Notes: a model not told the origin generated them from the sequence alone. Shown: positions 42,116 to 50,509, counted from the stretch's first letter. The stretch is DNA of 50,509 nt from an uncultured Lactobacillus sp. (GCA_937874695.1 CALNAJ010000035.1:1-50509), one strand, 5' to 3'. Program-made: numbers and translations.

Positions 42116-43123
42116 TTATAACAAATGAATGTTGGCTGCTTCACATTGGTCGATCATGGCTTGTGGCCAGATGGACGTTTGAACTTCACCAACGTGCGCC
42201 TTACCCAGTAATAACATGCATAGCCGGGATTGGCCAATCCCACCACCAATGGTGTAAGGGAGTTCTTCGTTCATAATCATCTTGTGGTATGGCAGGTTCA
42301 AACGATCTTCTGCGTGGGCAATCTTTAATTGCTTTTGCATGGAAGCAGCGTCGACCCGGACACCCATACTGGAGATTTCAATGGCTTGTTGTAGAGGTTC
42401 GTACCAGAACATGATGTCACCGTTTAATTCCCAGTCATCGTAGTCAGGGGCGCGGCCGTCGTGACGTTTGCCACTCTTCAAGGCACCACCGATCTTCATT
42501 AAGAAGACGCAGCCCCATTTCTTACTGATGGCGTTCTCACGTTCACGTGGGGTCATTTCAGGATACATATCTTCCAATTCTTGCGTGGTAATGAAGTGGA
42601 TTTCGTCTGGTAAGTGGTGAACGGCTTGTGGGAACTTGTACCAAACTTCGTGTTCCATGTGCTTGATCACTTTGAAGATGGTGCGGACCGTGGACTTCAA
42701 GGTATCAATTGTCCGTTCATCCTTGGCGATAATCTTTTCCCAGTCCCATTGGTCGACGTAAGCGGAGTGGAAGTTATCCAAGTCTTCGTCTTTCCGGATG
42801 GCGTTCATGTTGGTGTAAAGGCCTTCGTGCATTTGGAAGCCGTTCTTCTTCAAGGCAACGCGCTTCCACTTGGCGAGAGAGTGGACAATTTCCATTTGAG
42901 AATCGCCCATGTCAGCCATCGTGAAGGAAACCGGCTTTTCCACACCGTTTAAGTTATCGTTCAACCCAGTAGATTTTTCGACAAACATCGGCGCCGTCAG
43001 CCGAGAGAGGTTGAGTTGCTTCCCGAATTCATCTTGGAAGGTTTCACGGATGTAGCGGATAGCCTCTTGGGTTTCTTTGATGGATAATTTTGGATCGTAT
43101 GATTTTGGAATAATTAAATGCAT
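42116..43123 (-). CDS. asnA: Aspartate-ammonia ligase (asparagine synthetase A)
   Basis: A 335-residue enzyme making asparagine from aspartate, ammonia and ATP via AMP, related in fold to class II tRNA synthetases. GCVFLMKIGGALKSGKRHDG, APDYDDWELNGDI and the C-terminal GGGIGQSRLCMLLL (motif 3 type) are diagnostic. ATG 43123 has AAAGGAG eight bases upstream; the frame is open further but overlaps the T-box terminator. Control by the upstream T-box ties expression to uncharged tRNA-Asn. It is transcribed against the rest of this area. Confidence 0.97.
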   Translation of the reverse strand: MHLIIPKSYDPKLSIKETQEAIRYIRETFQDEFGKQLNLSRLTAPMFVEKSTGLNDNLNGVEKPVSFTMADMGDSQMEIVHSLAKWKRVALKKNGFQMHEGLYTNMNAIRKDEDLDNFHSAYVDQWDWEKIIAKDERTIDTLKSTVRTIFKVIKHMEHEVWYKFPQAVHHLPDEIHFITTQELEDMYPEMTPRERENAISKKWGCVFLMKIGGALKSGKRHDGRAPDYDDWELNGDIMFWYEPLQQAIEISSMGVRVDAASMQKQLKIAHAEDRLNLPYHKMIMNEELPYTIGGGIGQSRLCMLLLGKAHVGEVQTSIWPQAMIDQCEAANIHLL

Positions 43124-43160
43124 AAGCGATTCTCCTTTGGGTTTGTGTTGAGATAAAATA

Positions 43161-43436
43161 AAAAAAGTTTTTCCATCCCTTGTGTAATCAAGGGACGAAA
43201 AAACTTTTCGCGGTACCACCCAAGTTGCCCACTCTAGAAATGGGCCAGCTCAATTAGAGTACAAACATACTCTACCGATGGTAACGTACCGGTCTACGGC
43301 TAACCCTACTGTGACTGTGTCATTCAGGTAGCAACTAAGAAAGTGTTATTCCGAGTAATCAGACACTGATTGGGTTTTCACTAAGTCCCAACTCACTGAC
43401 AGGCTGACTAAACGTACTCGTCTTTCCTCCGTCTTT
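43161..43436 (-). promoter_or_regulatory. T-box leader of asnA, asparagine-specific
   Basis: Read on the minus strand, the T-box proper TGGGTGGTACCGCG is at 43222-43209. It is followed by a long terminator stem, 43208-43161, with AAGGGA arms and a T-run. In the specifier region the sequence AATAACACTTT at about 43350 places AAC (43347-43345) as likely specifier codon, which is asparagine and matches the gene. Transcription reads through when uncharged tRNA-Asn binds. The specifier call depends on the predicted Stem I fold. Confidence 0.9.
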
Positions 43437-43452
43437 TTATCTTATGGGATTA

Positions 43453-43480
43453 ATCCTAGCACCTTTTTTTGATTTGTAAA
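43453..43480 (-). promoter_or_regulatory. asnA T-box promoter
   Basis: On the minus strand TTTACA (43480-43475), 16 bases, TAGGAT (43458-43453). It lies just before the T-box leader. Confidence 0.55.
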
Positions 43481-43499
43481 CAAGAAAATTAAAATATGA

Positions 43500-44010
43500 C
43501 GAGAACTTTTGCCAGAAAGAGGCCGATAAAACCGCGGTAGAATCGGCATTCCTGACGACCGAAATTTTTTTGAAATTTGTGAGTTGGCTGCTAGCCGTGG
43601 GGGATGAAGAAAGCATGATGGCGTTGTTGTCAATCCGCGGCTTGTCAAACATACGGGCAGTCTTTTCACGCGACAAGACTCATTTTTCTTCATAAGATGA
43701 CCGGGTGAAACGTCTAAAAGGGGACATGGAAATTGCTGAGAGAACTGGTGGAAAGCGGGAACGACCTCACCAGTGCCGTAGCTGGTTTCTAATTTAGTCA
43801 TTTCAATTCAAGAAGTTCATGACAATTGCCAAAGAGTTACCGTTTTTAATTTTTCAGCTAACCTATTTCAAGTTAAGAATATCCGATTACGCGCCGCCAA
43901 GTCACGTCCACCCAATCTCCTGGTTACCCACAATGGCCATACCTGATTTCCAATTAGCCAGTGACAAGGTAAACAAATCCCGTCAGAATACGCTTTCACG
44001 CCAGTTTTGT
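43500..44010. other. Gene-poor spacer between asnA and the permease gene
   Basis: About 500 bases without a convincing gene on either strand. Small hairpins are present: AGTCTT/AAGACT near 43658-43680 with CATTTTTC after it, and ACCAG/CTGGT near 43770. The short frames found here lack ribosome binding sites and family likeness. Decayed coding sequence is possible but not shown. Confidence 0.5.
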
Positions 44011-44011
44011 C

Positions 44012-44040
44012 TTGACATTCTGCCCAATCAAAATTAGAAT
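44012..44040 (+). promoter_or_regulatory. Amino acid permease promoter
   Basis: TTGACA (44012-44017), 17 bases, TAGAAT (44035-44040). It leaves about 50 bases of leader and is near consensus. Confidence 0.82.
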
Positions 44041-44093
44041 ATAACAATTAGTCTTATCAAATTCTCATTATATGGGCGGAAGGAGGAGTCGCA

Positions 44094-45512
44094 ATGGCAA
44101 AGCAGCCACTACAACTATTTATCAAGAAACAGGTGCAGACTGACTTATACAAGAAAACGGGGTTGGAGAAGACCTTAACGGCTTTTAGTCTGACCACCAT
44201 GGGAATCGGTGCAATCGTGGGTTCTGGGATCTTCATCACGCCCGGCCTGATTGCGGCCAACTACACGGGGCCGAGTGTCATGTTGTCGTACGTGATCGCC
44301 GTAGTCGTCTGTGCGATGGCGGCACTGTGTTATTCCGAATTCTCCTCCACGATTCCCTTAGCCGGGAGTGCCTATACCTACGTATACGCCGTATTTGGTG
44401 AATTCGTCGCTTGGATTTTGGGGTGGGCGTTGATCTCTGAATATCTCTTCGCCGTCTCGTCGGTGGCCGTTAGTTGGTCATCGTACTTCCAGAACTTGAT
44501 GGGGGGCTTCGGGATTAAATTACCGGCGTTCCTCCAAGCCGCGGCGGGGACCGCTGGCGTTAAGGGTGGCGGTATCGATATCGTGGCCTTACTGATTACC
44601 ATGCTGGTCGCTGGACTGCTCTCAAAGGGAATTCGGGAGTCCGCCCGCATCAACAACATCATGGTTATCGTTAAGATTTTAGTCATTCTTTTATTTATTG
44701 CAATTGCTATTTTTTATGTCAAACCTTCAAATTACCGACCATTCTTGCCATTCGGCACGCACGGGGTCTTCAAGGGAGCCGCGGTGGCCTTCTACGCCTA
44801 CATCGGGTTCGATGCCGTGTCGACTGCCAGTGAGGAAGTTAAGAACCCTAAGCGCAACATGCCAATCGGTATCATCTCGTCACTACTGGTTGCTGCAGTG
44901 CTCTACATCAGCCTGTCAGCCGTCCTAGTGGGTGTTGTGCACTACACCAAGCTCGGCGTGGCCGATCCCGTGGCCTTTGCCCTCAACCTGATTCATCAGG
45001 ACTGGGCGGCCGGGGTGATTTCCTTTGGGGCCATCGTTGGGATGACGACCGTGTTGATCGTCATGTCTTACGGGGGCACGCGGCTGTTGTTTGCCATCAG
45101 TCGTGATGGCTTACTGCCGGCGTCACTGAAGAAATTGCATCCGAAGACGCACGTTCCCGTGGCCAATACTTGGATTTTTGGGATCGTCGCCAGTATTTTT
45201 GCGGCGTTTATTCCCATTGATAAAATTGCGGAGCTAGTCAACATCGGGACACTATCGGCGTTTGCAATGGTCTCACTCGGGATTGTCTTTCTGCGACACG
45301 ACGAGCGTTTCAAGGATATGGACACGTCGTTTAAGGTGCCCTGGTATCCCGTGTTACCGATCGCGTCCTTCCTGGCCTGCGTCTATCTGATGACGCAACT
45401 TCAGCCATTTACCTGGGAAGCCTTTGGTATCTGGGTCGTTATCGGCCTCATCGTCTACGTGAGCTACGGTTACCACCACAGTCGCGTACGGCGGGAGACA
45501 GCCACGGACTAA
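44094..45512 (+). CDS. APC superfamily amino acid permease
   Basis: A 472-residue membrane transporter with 12 or more hydrophobic segments. The first helix motif GIGAIVGSGIFITPG and the helix 6 region AFYAYIGFDAVSTASEEVKNPKRNMP place it in the cationic amino acid transporter-like (CAT/YfnA) branch of the APC superfamily. The substrate is not determined by sequence alone. GGAGGAG precedes the ATG. It has its own promoter and terminator, so it is monocistronic, divergent from the T-box-controlled asnA but with no T-box of its own. Confidence 0.92.
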   Translation: MAKQPLQLFIKKQVQTDLYKKTGLEKTLTAFSLTTMGIGAIVGSGIFITPGLIAANYTGPSVMLSYVIAVVVCAMAALCYSEFSSTIPLAGSAYTYVYAVFGEFVAWILGWALISEYLFAVSSVAVSWSSYFQNLMGGFGIKLPAFLQAAAGTAGVKGGGIDIVALLITMLVAGLLSKGIRESARINNIMVIVKILVILLFIAIAIFYVKPSNYRPFLPFGTHGVFKGAAVAFYAYIGFDAVSTASEEVKNPKRNMPIGIISSLLVAAVLYISLSAVLVGVVHYTKLGVADPVAFALNLIHQDWAAGVISFGAIVGMTTVLIVMSYGGTRLLFAISRDGLLPASLKKLHPKTHVPVANTWIFGIVASIFAAFIPIDKIAELVNIGTLSAFAMVSLGIVFLRHDERFKDMDTSFKVPWYPVLPIASFLACVYLMTQLQPFTWEAFGIWVVIGLIVYVSYGYHHSRVRRETATD

Positions 45513-45553
45513 CAACGTGTGGGCAATCCAACAAAAATTGAGATCAAACATCG

Positions 45554-45589
45554 AAGCTTTGCTGCAGAGACGGCAAGGCTTTGTTTTTT
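45554..45589 (+). terminator. Terminator of the permease gene
   Basis: AAGCTTTGC (45554-45562) pairs with GCAAGGCTT (45573-45581), one G-U pair, followed by TGTTTTTT. Confidence 0.85.
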
Positions 45590-45632
45590 ATTAAGAATGT
45601 TATGAACTCAGGAAGTGTTAAGGAAAGGCCCC

Positions 45633-45638
45633 TATAAT
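45633..45638 (+). promoter_or_regulatory. Possible -10 box of the LCP gene
   Basis: A perfect TATAAT stands about 80 bases before the LCP start. No good -35 box is found at 16-18 bases. In the leader CCATCC (45672-45677) can pair with GGATGG (45693-45698), close to the ribosome binding site. Confidence 0.4.
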
Positions 45639-45717
45639 GGACAAGTCAGTTAATACGAGAATAATTTAACCCCATCCGGTAAGCTAACGGGTGGATGGAA
45701 GGGTGGTCAACACAACC

Positions 45718-46782
45718 ATGGAACCGCGACTGAGACCAAGAAGAAAGCGTCATCCCATTCGAAACATCATTGTTATCCTGCTTTTAGCCTTATTAGCAGG
45801 TGGAACAGCCTACGGGATGCATAAGTATGAAAGTTTAAAGAACACCGTGAAGAGCTCCTACAAGGCATCTGGGGTGAAGAAGCTACGGAATGTCGATGCA
45901 CAACTATCTGCGAAGAAGCCAATTTCGATTCTCCTGATGGGGACCGATACGGGGGCTTTGGGGCGGACGTTTACCGGGCGGACGGATAGCATGATGGTTG
46001 TGACCATCAATCCCAAGACGGATAAGACGACGATTACCAGTATCCCGCGGGACACGGCCGTGAATATTCCCGGTTACGAGGACTATGGCGTGTCTAAAAT
46101 CAATGCGGCATACGCCTATGGTAAGTCCAAGACAGCCATCACGACCGTACAGCAGATGCTGAATGTGCCAATCGACTTCTATGCCATCATCAACATGGGT
46201 GGGATGGAAAAGATCATCAACGAGGTTGGCGGGGTGACATTGACGCCAACACTGAGCTTTAGCTATGGCGGGTACACCTTCAAGAAGGGCGTCAAGACGC
46301 ATATGAACGGGAAGAAAGCTTTGGCTTACTCGCGGATGCGTGATGACGATCCGAAGGGGGACTACGGACGGCAGACGCGGCAACGGAAGGTCATCATGGC
46401 CCTGCTGAAGAAGTCCGGCTCCGTTAGCACCTTGCTTAACGAGAAGTTTATTAGTTCACTGACGAAGCAAACCCAGACGGATCTGACGTTTAACGATCTG
46501 ACGGCTTTGGCTACGAACTATCTGTCAGCGACAAAGCACATCAAGACGACCCACTTGCAAGGGACGAGTGAGACCATTAACAGCCAGAGTATGGAAGTGG
46601 CTTCAAAATCCGAACTTCAGCGGGTGACGAATTATATTCGCAACGGCCTGAGTCTGGAATATAAGAAGACTGGGACGATTGCCAACATGGATACGGCAAC
46701 GGCCACGACGACCAGTACAGATACAACTGGGAGTAATGGGGATGCCAGTGGTTCTAATGGTGGCCCCGATGGCGGCTATTAA
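45718..46782 (+). CDS. LytR-CpsA-Psr (LCP) family cell wall glycopolymer ligase
   Basis: A 354-residue membrane-anchored protein. A short basic cytoplasmic N-terminus is followed by one transmembrane helix (about 15-34), then the extracellular LCP domain with ILLMGTDTGALGRTFTGRTD, SIPRDTAVNIPGYEDYGVSK and a later YSRMRDDDPKGDYGRQTRQR. The conserved arginines and aspartates that bind pyrophosphate lipids are present. A Ser/Thr/Gly-rich low-complexity tail ends the protein. LCP proteins transfer glycopolymers from undecaprenyl carriers to peptidoglycan. ATG 45718 is chosen, with AAGGGTGG about 11 bases upstream; GTG starts at 45691 are possible. It precedes the polysaccharide operon but has its own terminator. 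Confidence 0.92.
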   Translation: MEPRLRPRRKRHPIRNIIVILLLALLAGGTAYGMHKYESLKNTVKSSYKASGVKKLRNVDAQLSAKKPISILLMGTDTGALGRTFTGRTDSMMVVTINPKTDKTTITSIPRDTAVNIPGYEDYGVSKINAAYAYGKSKTAITTVQQMLNVPIDFYAIINMGGMEKIINEVGGVTLTPTLSFSYGGYTFKKGVKTHMNGKKALAYSRMRDDDPKGDYGRQTRQRKVIMALLKKSGSVSTLLNEKFISSLTKQTQTDLTFNDLTALATNYLSATKHIKTTHLQGTSETINSQSMEVASKSELQRVTNYIRNGLSLEYKKTGTIANMDTATATTTSTDTTGSNGDASGSNGGPDGGY

Positions 46783-46806
46783 AGAACAATCATGAAACAG
46801 ATGAGA

Positions 46807-46844
46807 CCCTTTCCACAGCAACGGGTTGTGGAAGGGGCCTTTTT
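46807..46844 (+). terminator. Terminator of the LCP gene
   Basis: CCCTTTCCACA (46807-46817) pairs over 11 bases with TGTGGAAGGGG (46827-46837), one G-U pair, and TTTTT follows at 46840. Confidence 0.92.
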
Positions 46845-46916
46845 GCGTATCAAGAAATCCGAACAAATTTAGGCGAGTAAAGCGTGATGTGACATGAAAA
46901 GCGTAATGAGAATGTA

Positions 46917-46946
46917 TTAATTGTGGACAATGGGTTATAGTATAAT
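46917..46946 (+). promoter_or_regulatory. Possible promoter of the polysaccharide operon
   Basis: TATAAT (46941-46946) with TTAATT (46917-46922) at 18 bases. The -35 is poor. About 170 bases of AT-rich leader separate it from wzd, and no other element is seen there. Confidence 0.5.
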
Positions 46947-47120
46947 AAGCTGAACGGGTTTATTTAGAAAATATTTAATAAGTAGTTTACTCAGGCTTAA
47001 AATAAGCTTAAAATATGTTCTTGTGGTTAACTACCGTTAGTGATACTATTTTTATTAGCTGGTATTTCTTTGGATTATATAGTAAGTCCATTGAACAAAC
47101 TGGCGACATTGGAGGAAAGC

Positions 47121-47909
47121 ATGGATTCAGAACAAACGATTAGCTTGATGCAGATAGTTGGTATCTTGCGAAAACATATAAAATTAATTGGTATCACGAC
47201 CTTGGTCGTCTTCATGGTGGCTTTTTTTGTGACTTTTTTTGTGATGACGCCCAAGTATAGTGGGACGACAGAAATTCTGGTTAACCGGAAGCTGTCGACC
47301 TCTGATCAAGGTGCGCAGTTACAACAAGTCCAAGCCGATGTTCAGATGATTAGTACATATAAAGACATTATCACGAGTCCCACGGTGTTGACGGACGTTA
47401 ACCGCGAATTGGAAGTCTATCCGGGCTATCCGGGATCAATGGCGGGCATCAAGGATTCCTTGTCTATCAATAACCAGACGAACTCGCAAGTCTTCTCTGT
47501 CACGGCGACGGCGACCGACCCCAAGACGGCGGCGGCCATTGCTAACGAGACGGCTAAGGTCTTCAAGCAGAAGGTCGTGGGGATGATGAGTATCAACAAC
47601 GTTTCCATCGTGTCAAAAGCAACAGCCAATGACAACGCGGTCAGTCCTAAGAAGGCACTCAACCTGTTGATTGGGATTGTCGGGGGCCTGTTATTGGGAA
47701 TCGTGTTGGCATTCGTTCGTGAGATTACGGATCGGACGGTCACGACGGAAGGCTTCTTAACGGATGAACTGGGATTGAATAGCTTGGGAATCATCAGCGA
47801 AATCGATACGAGTGACGTGAAGAAGCAGATTGGGCATCACCATGAGACAGTATTGGTCACCGATGGCAAAGGTGACGTCGAGACACGACAACGGCACAGA
47901 AGGGTCTAG
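47121..47909 (+). CDS. wzd: Wzd, polysaccharide co-polymerase (chain length determinant)
   Basis: A 262-residue Wzz/CpsC-type membrane protein. Two transmembrane helices flank an extracellular domain: one near residues 23-45, with FMVAFFVTFFVM, and one near 185-205, with LLIGIVGGLLLGIVLAFV. The proline-rich motif before the second helix is short (VSPKKALN). In Gram-positives this protein activates the separate tyrosine kinase Wze. ATG 47121 is preferred, with GGAGGAAAG upstream, over the long open extension to 47040. wze follows nine bases after the stop. Confidence 0.93.
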   Translation: MDSEQTISLMQIVGILRKHIKLIGITTLVVFMVAFFVTFFVMTPKYSGTTEILVNRKLSTSDQGAQLQQVQADVQMISTYKDIITSPTVLTDVNRELEVYPGYPGSMAGIKDSLSINNQTNSQVFSVTATATDPKTAAAIANETAKVFKQKVVGMMSINNVSIVSKATANDNAVSPKKALNLLIGIVGGLLLGIVLAFVREITDRTVTTEGFLTDELGLNSLGIISEIDTSDVKKQIGHHHETVLVTDGKGDVETRQRHRRV

Positions 47910-47918
47910 GTGAGAGAG

Positions 47919-48674
47919 ATGTCATGGTTAAAACGCAGAAAGCAACGGCTCGATGACACTAGTCTTAAATACGGGGTCGGCCTCGTTACCTACACGGACC
48001 CGACCGGTCAGATTGCCGAACAGTTTAAAACGGTGCGGACGAATATTCAATTCTCATCCGTAGATAAGGATTTGCATTCGGTTCTGTTCACGTCGTCCGA
48101 ACCATCCGAAGGGAAATCAACCGTCAGTAATAATATGGCTGTCACCTGGGCGGACCAAGGAACCAAGGTGGTTCTAGTTGATGCCGATATGCGGCGACCA
48201 ACGGTTCATAAATCGTTTAACGTTAGCAATCGCGCGGGATTGACGAACTACCTATCAGGGACCTTGGAATTGGTAGACGTCGTTCAGAAGACGATTGTGG
48301 ATAACTTGTCAGTCGTCACCAGTGGGCCAGTGCCACCGAACCCGGCAGAATTGCTGGATAGTGAACGCTTCAAGGTGTTTATGCGGCAGTTAGCAGCCGA
48401 GTACGATCTCATTGTGTTGGATTCACCACCAGTTAATACGGTGACGGATTCACAATTGTTGGCAGCTCAGGTGGATGGCACAATTCTGGTTGTCCCACAA
48501 GGGATCGCCGATAAGAATGGTGTTCGTCGGGCCAAGATGCTGTTGGAGACGGTTCACGCCAATATTTTAGGGGCAATTATGAATCGGGTCACGGCAACTA
48601 AGTCTGATGGCTACTATGGTGGTAACTATTACGGTGGTTACTACGGTGGATACTACGGAACGGATGATAAGTAA
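47919..48674 (+). CDS. wze: Wze, bacterial tyrosine kinase of exopolysaccharide synthesis
   Basis: A 251-residue BY-kinase. Walker A is SSEPSEGKST (59-68), Walker A' VVLVDADMRRP, and Walker B YDLIVLDSPPV. The C-terminus has a run of YYGG-like units, about nine tyrosines in 20 residues, that is the autophosphorylation cluster. It works with Wzd as a split kinase and is reset by the phosphatase Wzb. ATG 47919 with AGGTGAGAG upstream is preferred over GTG 47910. The stop overlaps the wzb start. Confidence 0.95.
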   Translation: MSWLKRRKQRLDDTSLKYGVGLVTYTDPTGQIAEQFKTVRTNIQFSSVDKDLHSVLFTSSEPSEGKSTVSNNMAVTWADQGTKVVLVDADMRRPTVHKSFNVSNRAGLTNYLSGTLELVDVVQKTIVDNLSVVTSGPVPPNPAELLDSERFKVFMRQLAAEYDLIVLDSPPVNTVTDSQLLAAQVDGTILVVPQGIADKNGVRRAKMLLETVHANILGAIMNRVTATKSDGYYGGNYYGGYYGGYYGTDDK

Positions 48675-49456
48675 TGGGTTTGATCGATCTACATTGTCAT
48701 ATTCTTCCAGGTGTCGATGATGGGTCAAAGGACCTCGAGATGTCGCTAGCAATGGCCCGAGTGGCAGTGAAACAGGGCATCTCACATATTCTGGTTACGC
48801 CCCACCACATGGATGGGACGTACCTGAATCATAAGGCAGATGTTCTGCAGAAGACGGCGGCGTTTCAAACGGCGCTGACGACTGCTGAGATTCCACTGAC
48901 GGTGTTTCCAGGTCAGGAGGTTCATCTGACGGGCGACCTGTTAAAGGCACTAGATGACGATGATATCTTGTTCATGGATGAGGGTGGCCGGTACTTGTTA
49001 CTGGAGCTACCCCACAGTGGTATTCCGGAATATACCGAGGATATGGTATTCGAGTTGCAGACAAGGGGGATCACCCCAGTCATTGCGCATCCGGAGCGCA
49101 ACCACGGCTTCCAGCAGGAGCCAGATCGGTTGTACGACTTCGTTAAGATGGGGTGCCTGACGCAACTCACGGATAGTAGTTATCTCGGTGTGTTCGGGGA
49201 CAAGGTAGAAAAATTAACAAGTAAGATTATTAACGCCAATCTGGGGTTCGCGTTTGCCTCAGATGCTCATAACTTTAAGGGGAGACGTTTTCTCATGGAT
49301 GCGGCCTTTAACAAGTTAACGGAGCAGGCGGGGGAACAAGTAGCGCAACAATTCAATAAAAATGCCAAAGCGATTATCAATGGGGATGACGTCGTGATGC
49401 CGGAAGTTGCAAAGATTTCGGCGGTGAAAAGGAAAAGAAGGTTCTGGTTGTTCTGA
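48674..49456 (+). CDS. wzb: Wzb, PHP-type protein-tyrosine phosphatase (CpsB/YwqE family)
   Basis: A 260-residue metal-dependent phosphatase of the PHP superfamily. Metal-binding motifs in order are DLHCH (D5, H7, H9), TPHH, GQEVH, IAHPERN and SDAHN. It dephosphorylates Wze and so controls polymer length and amount. Both ends overlap their neighbours by a few bases or one codon (TAATG with wze, and ATG of the next gene at 49456), which implies a single operon. Confidence 0.95.
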   Translation: MGLIDLHCHILPGVDDGSKDLEMSLAMARVAVKQGISHILVTPHHMDGTYLNHKADVLQKTAAFQTALTTAEIPLTVFPGQEVHLTGDLLKALDDDDILFMDEGGRYLLLELPHSGIPEYTEDMVFELQTRGITPVIAHPERNHGFQQEPDRLYDFVKMGCLTQLTDSSYLGVFGDKVEKLTSKIINANLGFAFASDAHNFKGRRFLMDAAFNKLTEQAGEQVAQQFNKNAKAIINGDDVVMPEVAKISAVKRKRRFWLF

Positions 49457-50124
49457 TGGAATATAGCGAAAGTAAAGTTAAATCCCTAGCAGTCGATGTG
49501 CACTATCAGCAGCATCGATACATATATCGTACATTCAAGCGTGTTTTTGATATCACGGCAAGTTTAATAGCTTTGATCCTCCTGTCACCAGTATTTCTCA
49601 TTGTGGCAGCAGCAATCAAAATAGACGATCCTGAAGGACCTGTGTTTTACTCTCAGATTCGGTTAGGTAAGCGGCAAAAAGCGTTTAGAATGTATAAATT
49701 CCGTTCAATGGTAGTTGATGCGGATAAGCGTTTGAAGAAGTTGTTAAAACATAGTGATGTTGACGGAGCTATGTTCAAGATGAAGGAAGATCCTCGGGTC
49801 ACCCCGGTGGGCCGCTTTATTCGCAAGTATAGTGTGGATGAACTGCCACAGTTGGTGAATGTCTTGCTAGGACAAATGAGCCTGGTTGGACCACGGCCAC
49901 CGTTACCACGTGAAGTTGCAACCTATACACCATTTGATAAACAGCGATTGATGGTAAAACCTGGATGTACGGGTCTATGGCAAGTCACGATTCGTAATGA
50001 CGCTAGTTTTGAGCAGATGGTTCGCCTAGATCTGAGCTATATTGATCGGCGGGGCTTTTGGTTTGATGTTTACGTATTAGTACGGACTATTGGGGTGTTT
50101 TTTAAGCCTAATGGGGCGTACTAG
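49456..50124 (+). CDS. Priming sugar transferase (undecaprenyl-phosphate sugar-1-phosphate transferase)
   Basis: A 222-residue short-form polyprenyl-phosphate hexose-1-phosphate transferase. One membrane segment near residues 33-55 is followed by the catalytic domain with MYKFRSMVVDAD, DELPQLVNVLLGQMSLVGPR and KPGCTGLWQV. It loads the first sugar phosphate, often glucose or galactose, on undecaprenyl phosphate; the sugar cannot be told from sequence. It lacks the long N-terminal membrane domain of full-length WbaP. The gene is translationally coupled to wzb. Confidence 0.92.
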   Translation: MEYSESKVKSLAVDVHYQQHRYIYRTFKRVFDITASLIALILLSPVFLIVAAAIKIDDPEGPVFYSQIRLGKRQKAFRMYKFRSMVVDADKRLKKLLKHSDVDGAMFKMKEDPRVTPVGRFIRKYSVDELPQLVNVLLGQMSLVGPRPPLPREVATYTPFDKQRLMVKPGCTGLWQVTIRNDASFEQMVRLDLSYIDRRGFWFDVYVLVRTIGVFFKPNGAY

Positions 50125-50137
50125 CAGTGAGGTGATT

Positions 50138-50473
50138 ATGACTACTATTAATGTGCTTGAACTGTGTGAGGCTTATGGTGGTGGTGTTAAGCGCCAAGTG
50201 GATTATCTTCATGAGTATTTAAATCCTGATTCTTTTAGAGCAACCTTCTTGGTTAGTACGGCCCGTAATCAGGAGTGTTCAAAAGATTATTTGGTAAGTG
50301 ACGCACTTTCAAAATTTATAAAATCTCCAATAGCGGCGATTCACTCTTTACGATTGATTCATAAAATAGTTAAGGAGAATGATATCCAGATAATCCATGC
50401 GCATAGCAGCATTGCGGGAGTTATTGCAATGCTTTATAAAATAATTTATAGAAGTGGCAAATTCTATAATTAA
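50138..50473 (+). pseudogene. Glycosyltransferase family 4, truncated after N-terminal half-domain
   Basis: A 111-residue product beginning MTTINVLELCEAYGGGVKRQ, with the GT4-type N-terminal acceptor domain and the motif HAHSSIAG near 90-97. Full-length enzymes of this family have about 350-400 residues with a C-terminal nucleotide-sugar domain. The frame stops at 50471-50473 right after KFYN, where relatives usually continue to PHG. The sequence after the stop looks non-coding. Insertion of a mobile element or a decayed gene are the likely explanations; the window ends 36 bases later. Base use is clearly more AT-rich than in wzd-wzb. Ribosome binding site GAGGTG. Confidence 0.7.
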
Positions 50474-50509
50474 TCCGAACAGAAATTAAAAAGCCCAAAG
50501 CAATCACTT

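Noticed and set aside
43819..44037. 72-codon frame before the amino acid permease
   Set aside because: No ribosome binding site, unusual composition, and it ends inside the permease promoter.
48600..48660. Tandem DNA repeat at the end of wze, considered as a CRISPR-like or mobile repeat
   Set aside because: It encodes the tyrosine-glycine tail of the BY-kinase, an expected feature of the family.

Overview
This 50.5 kb window is chromosomal DNA from a low-to-mid GC Gram-positive bacterium, almost certainly a member of the Lactobacillaceae. The family call rests on ctsR followed directly by clpC with no mcsA or mcsB, a CtsR heptad operator, strong AGGAGG-type ribosome binding sites with frequent TTG and GTG starts, a zinc-ribbon S14, a T-box in front of asnA, and the Wzd/Wze/Wzb polysaccharide set with a PHP-type phosphatase. 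A Levilactobacillus-like genus is only a guess.

Layout. 1-170: two tRNA-Pro genes, the first cut by the window edge. 428-3540: ctsR-clpC under a CtsR-controlled promoter. 3540-4930: a strongly structured untranslated segment, a TetR-type regulator, and a long rpoB leader with a hairpin-plus-U-tract attenuator. 4930-12213: rpoB-rpoC. 12230-12760: four imperfect copies of a palindromic intergenic element. 12882-13535, minus strand: a prepilin peptidase (comC-like). 13604-17110: str operon (rpsL, rpsG, fusA) with a structured leader and two hairpins inside it. 17254-18582: a MATE transporter. 18783-33082: S10, spc and alpha ribosomal protein genes in the standard order, with secY, adk, infA, rpmJ and rpoA. 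33100-33260: a structured element just after rplQ that fits the known L17 downstream element. 33440-37716: ecfA1-ecfA2-ecfT-truA-rplM-rpsI. 37969-40005: a KtrB/KtrA potassium uptake pair. 40259-42027: three tandem diverged copies of a small Panacea (DUF4065) protein. 42116-43480, minus strand: asnA under an asparagine T-box. 44094-45512: an APC amino acid permease. 45718-50473: a LytR-CpsA-Psr protein, then an exopolysaccharide operon (wzd, wze, wzb, priming sugar transferase, and a glycosyltransferase that stops after its first domain).

How the parts work together. Most of the window is growth machinery: RNA polymerase core subunits, some thirty ribosomal proteins, EF-G, IF-1, SecY and adenylate kinase, with leaders and intergenic hairpins that look like control points. 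ClpC and CtsR handle protein quality control. The ECF module energises vitamin and metal uptake. KtrAB, the permease and AsnA handle ion and amino acid supply. The right end builds and attaches surface polysaccharide: Wzd/Wze/Wzb control chain length and export through tyrosine phosphorylation, the priming transferase starts the repeat unit on undecaprenyl phosphate, and the LCP protein probably attaches glycopolymer to the wall.

The least ordinary parts are the structured RNA candidate at 3837-4031, the palindromic repeat array at 12231-12757, the rpoB leader, the Panacea triplet, and the interrupted glycosyltransferase at the right edge. All functional calls come from reading the sequence; no database search was run.
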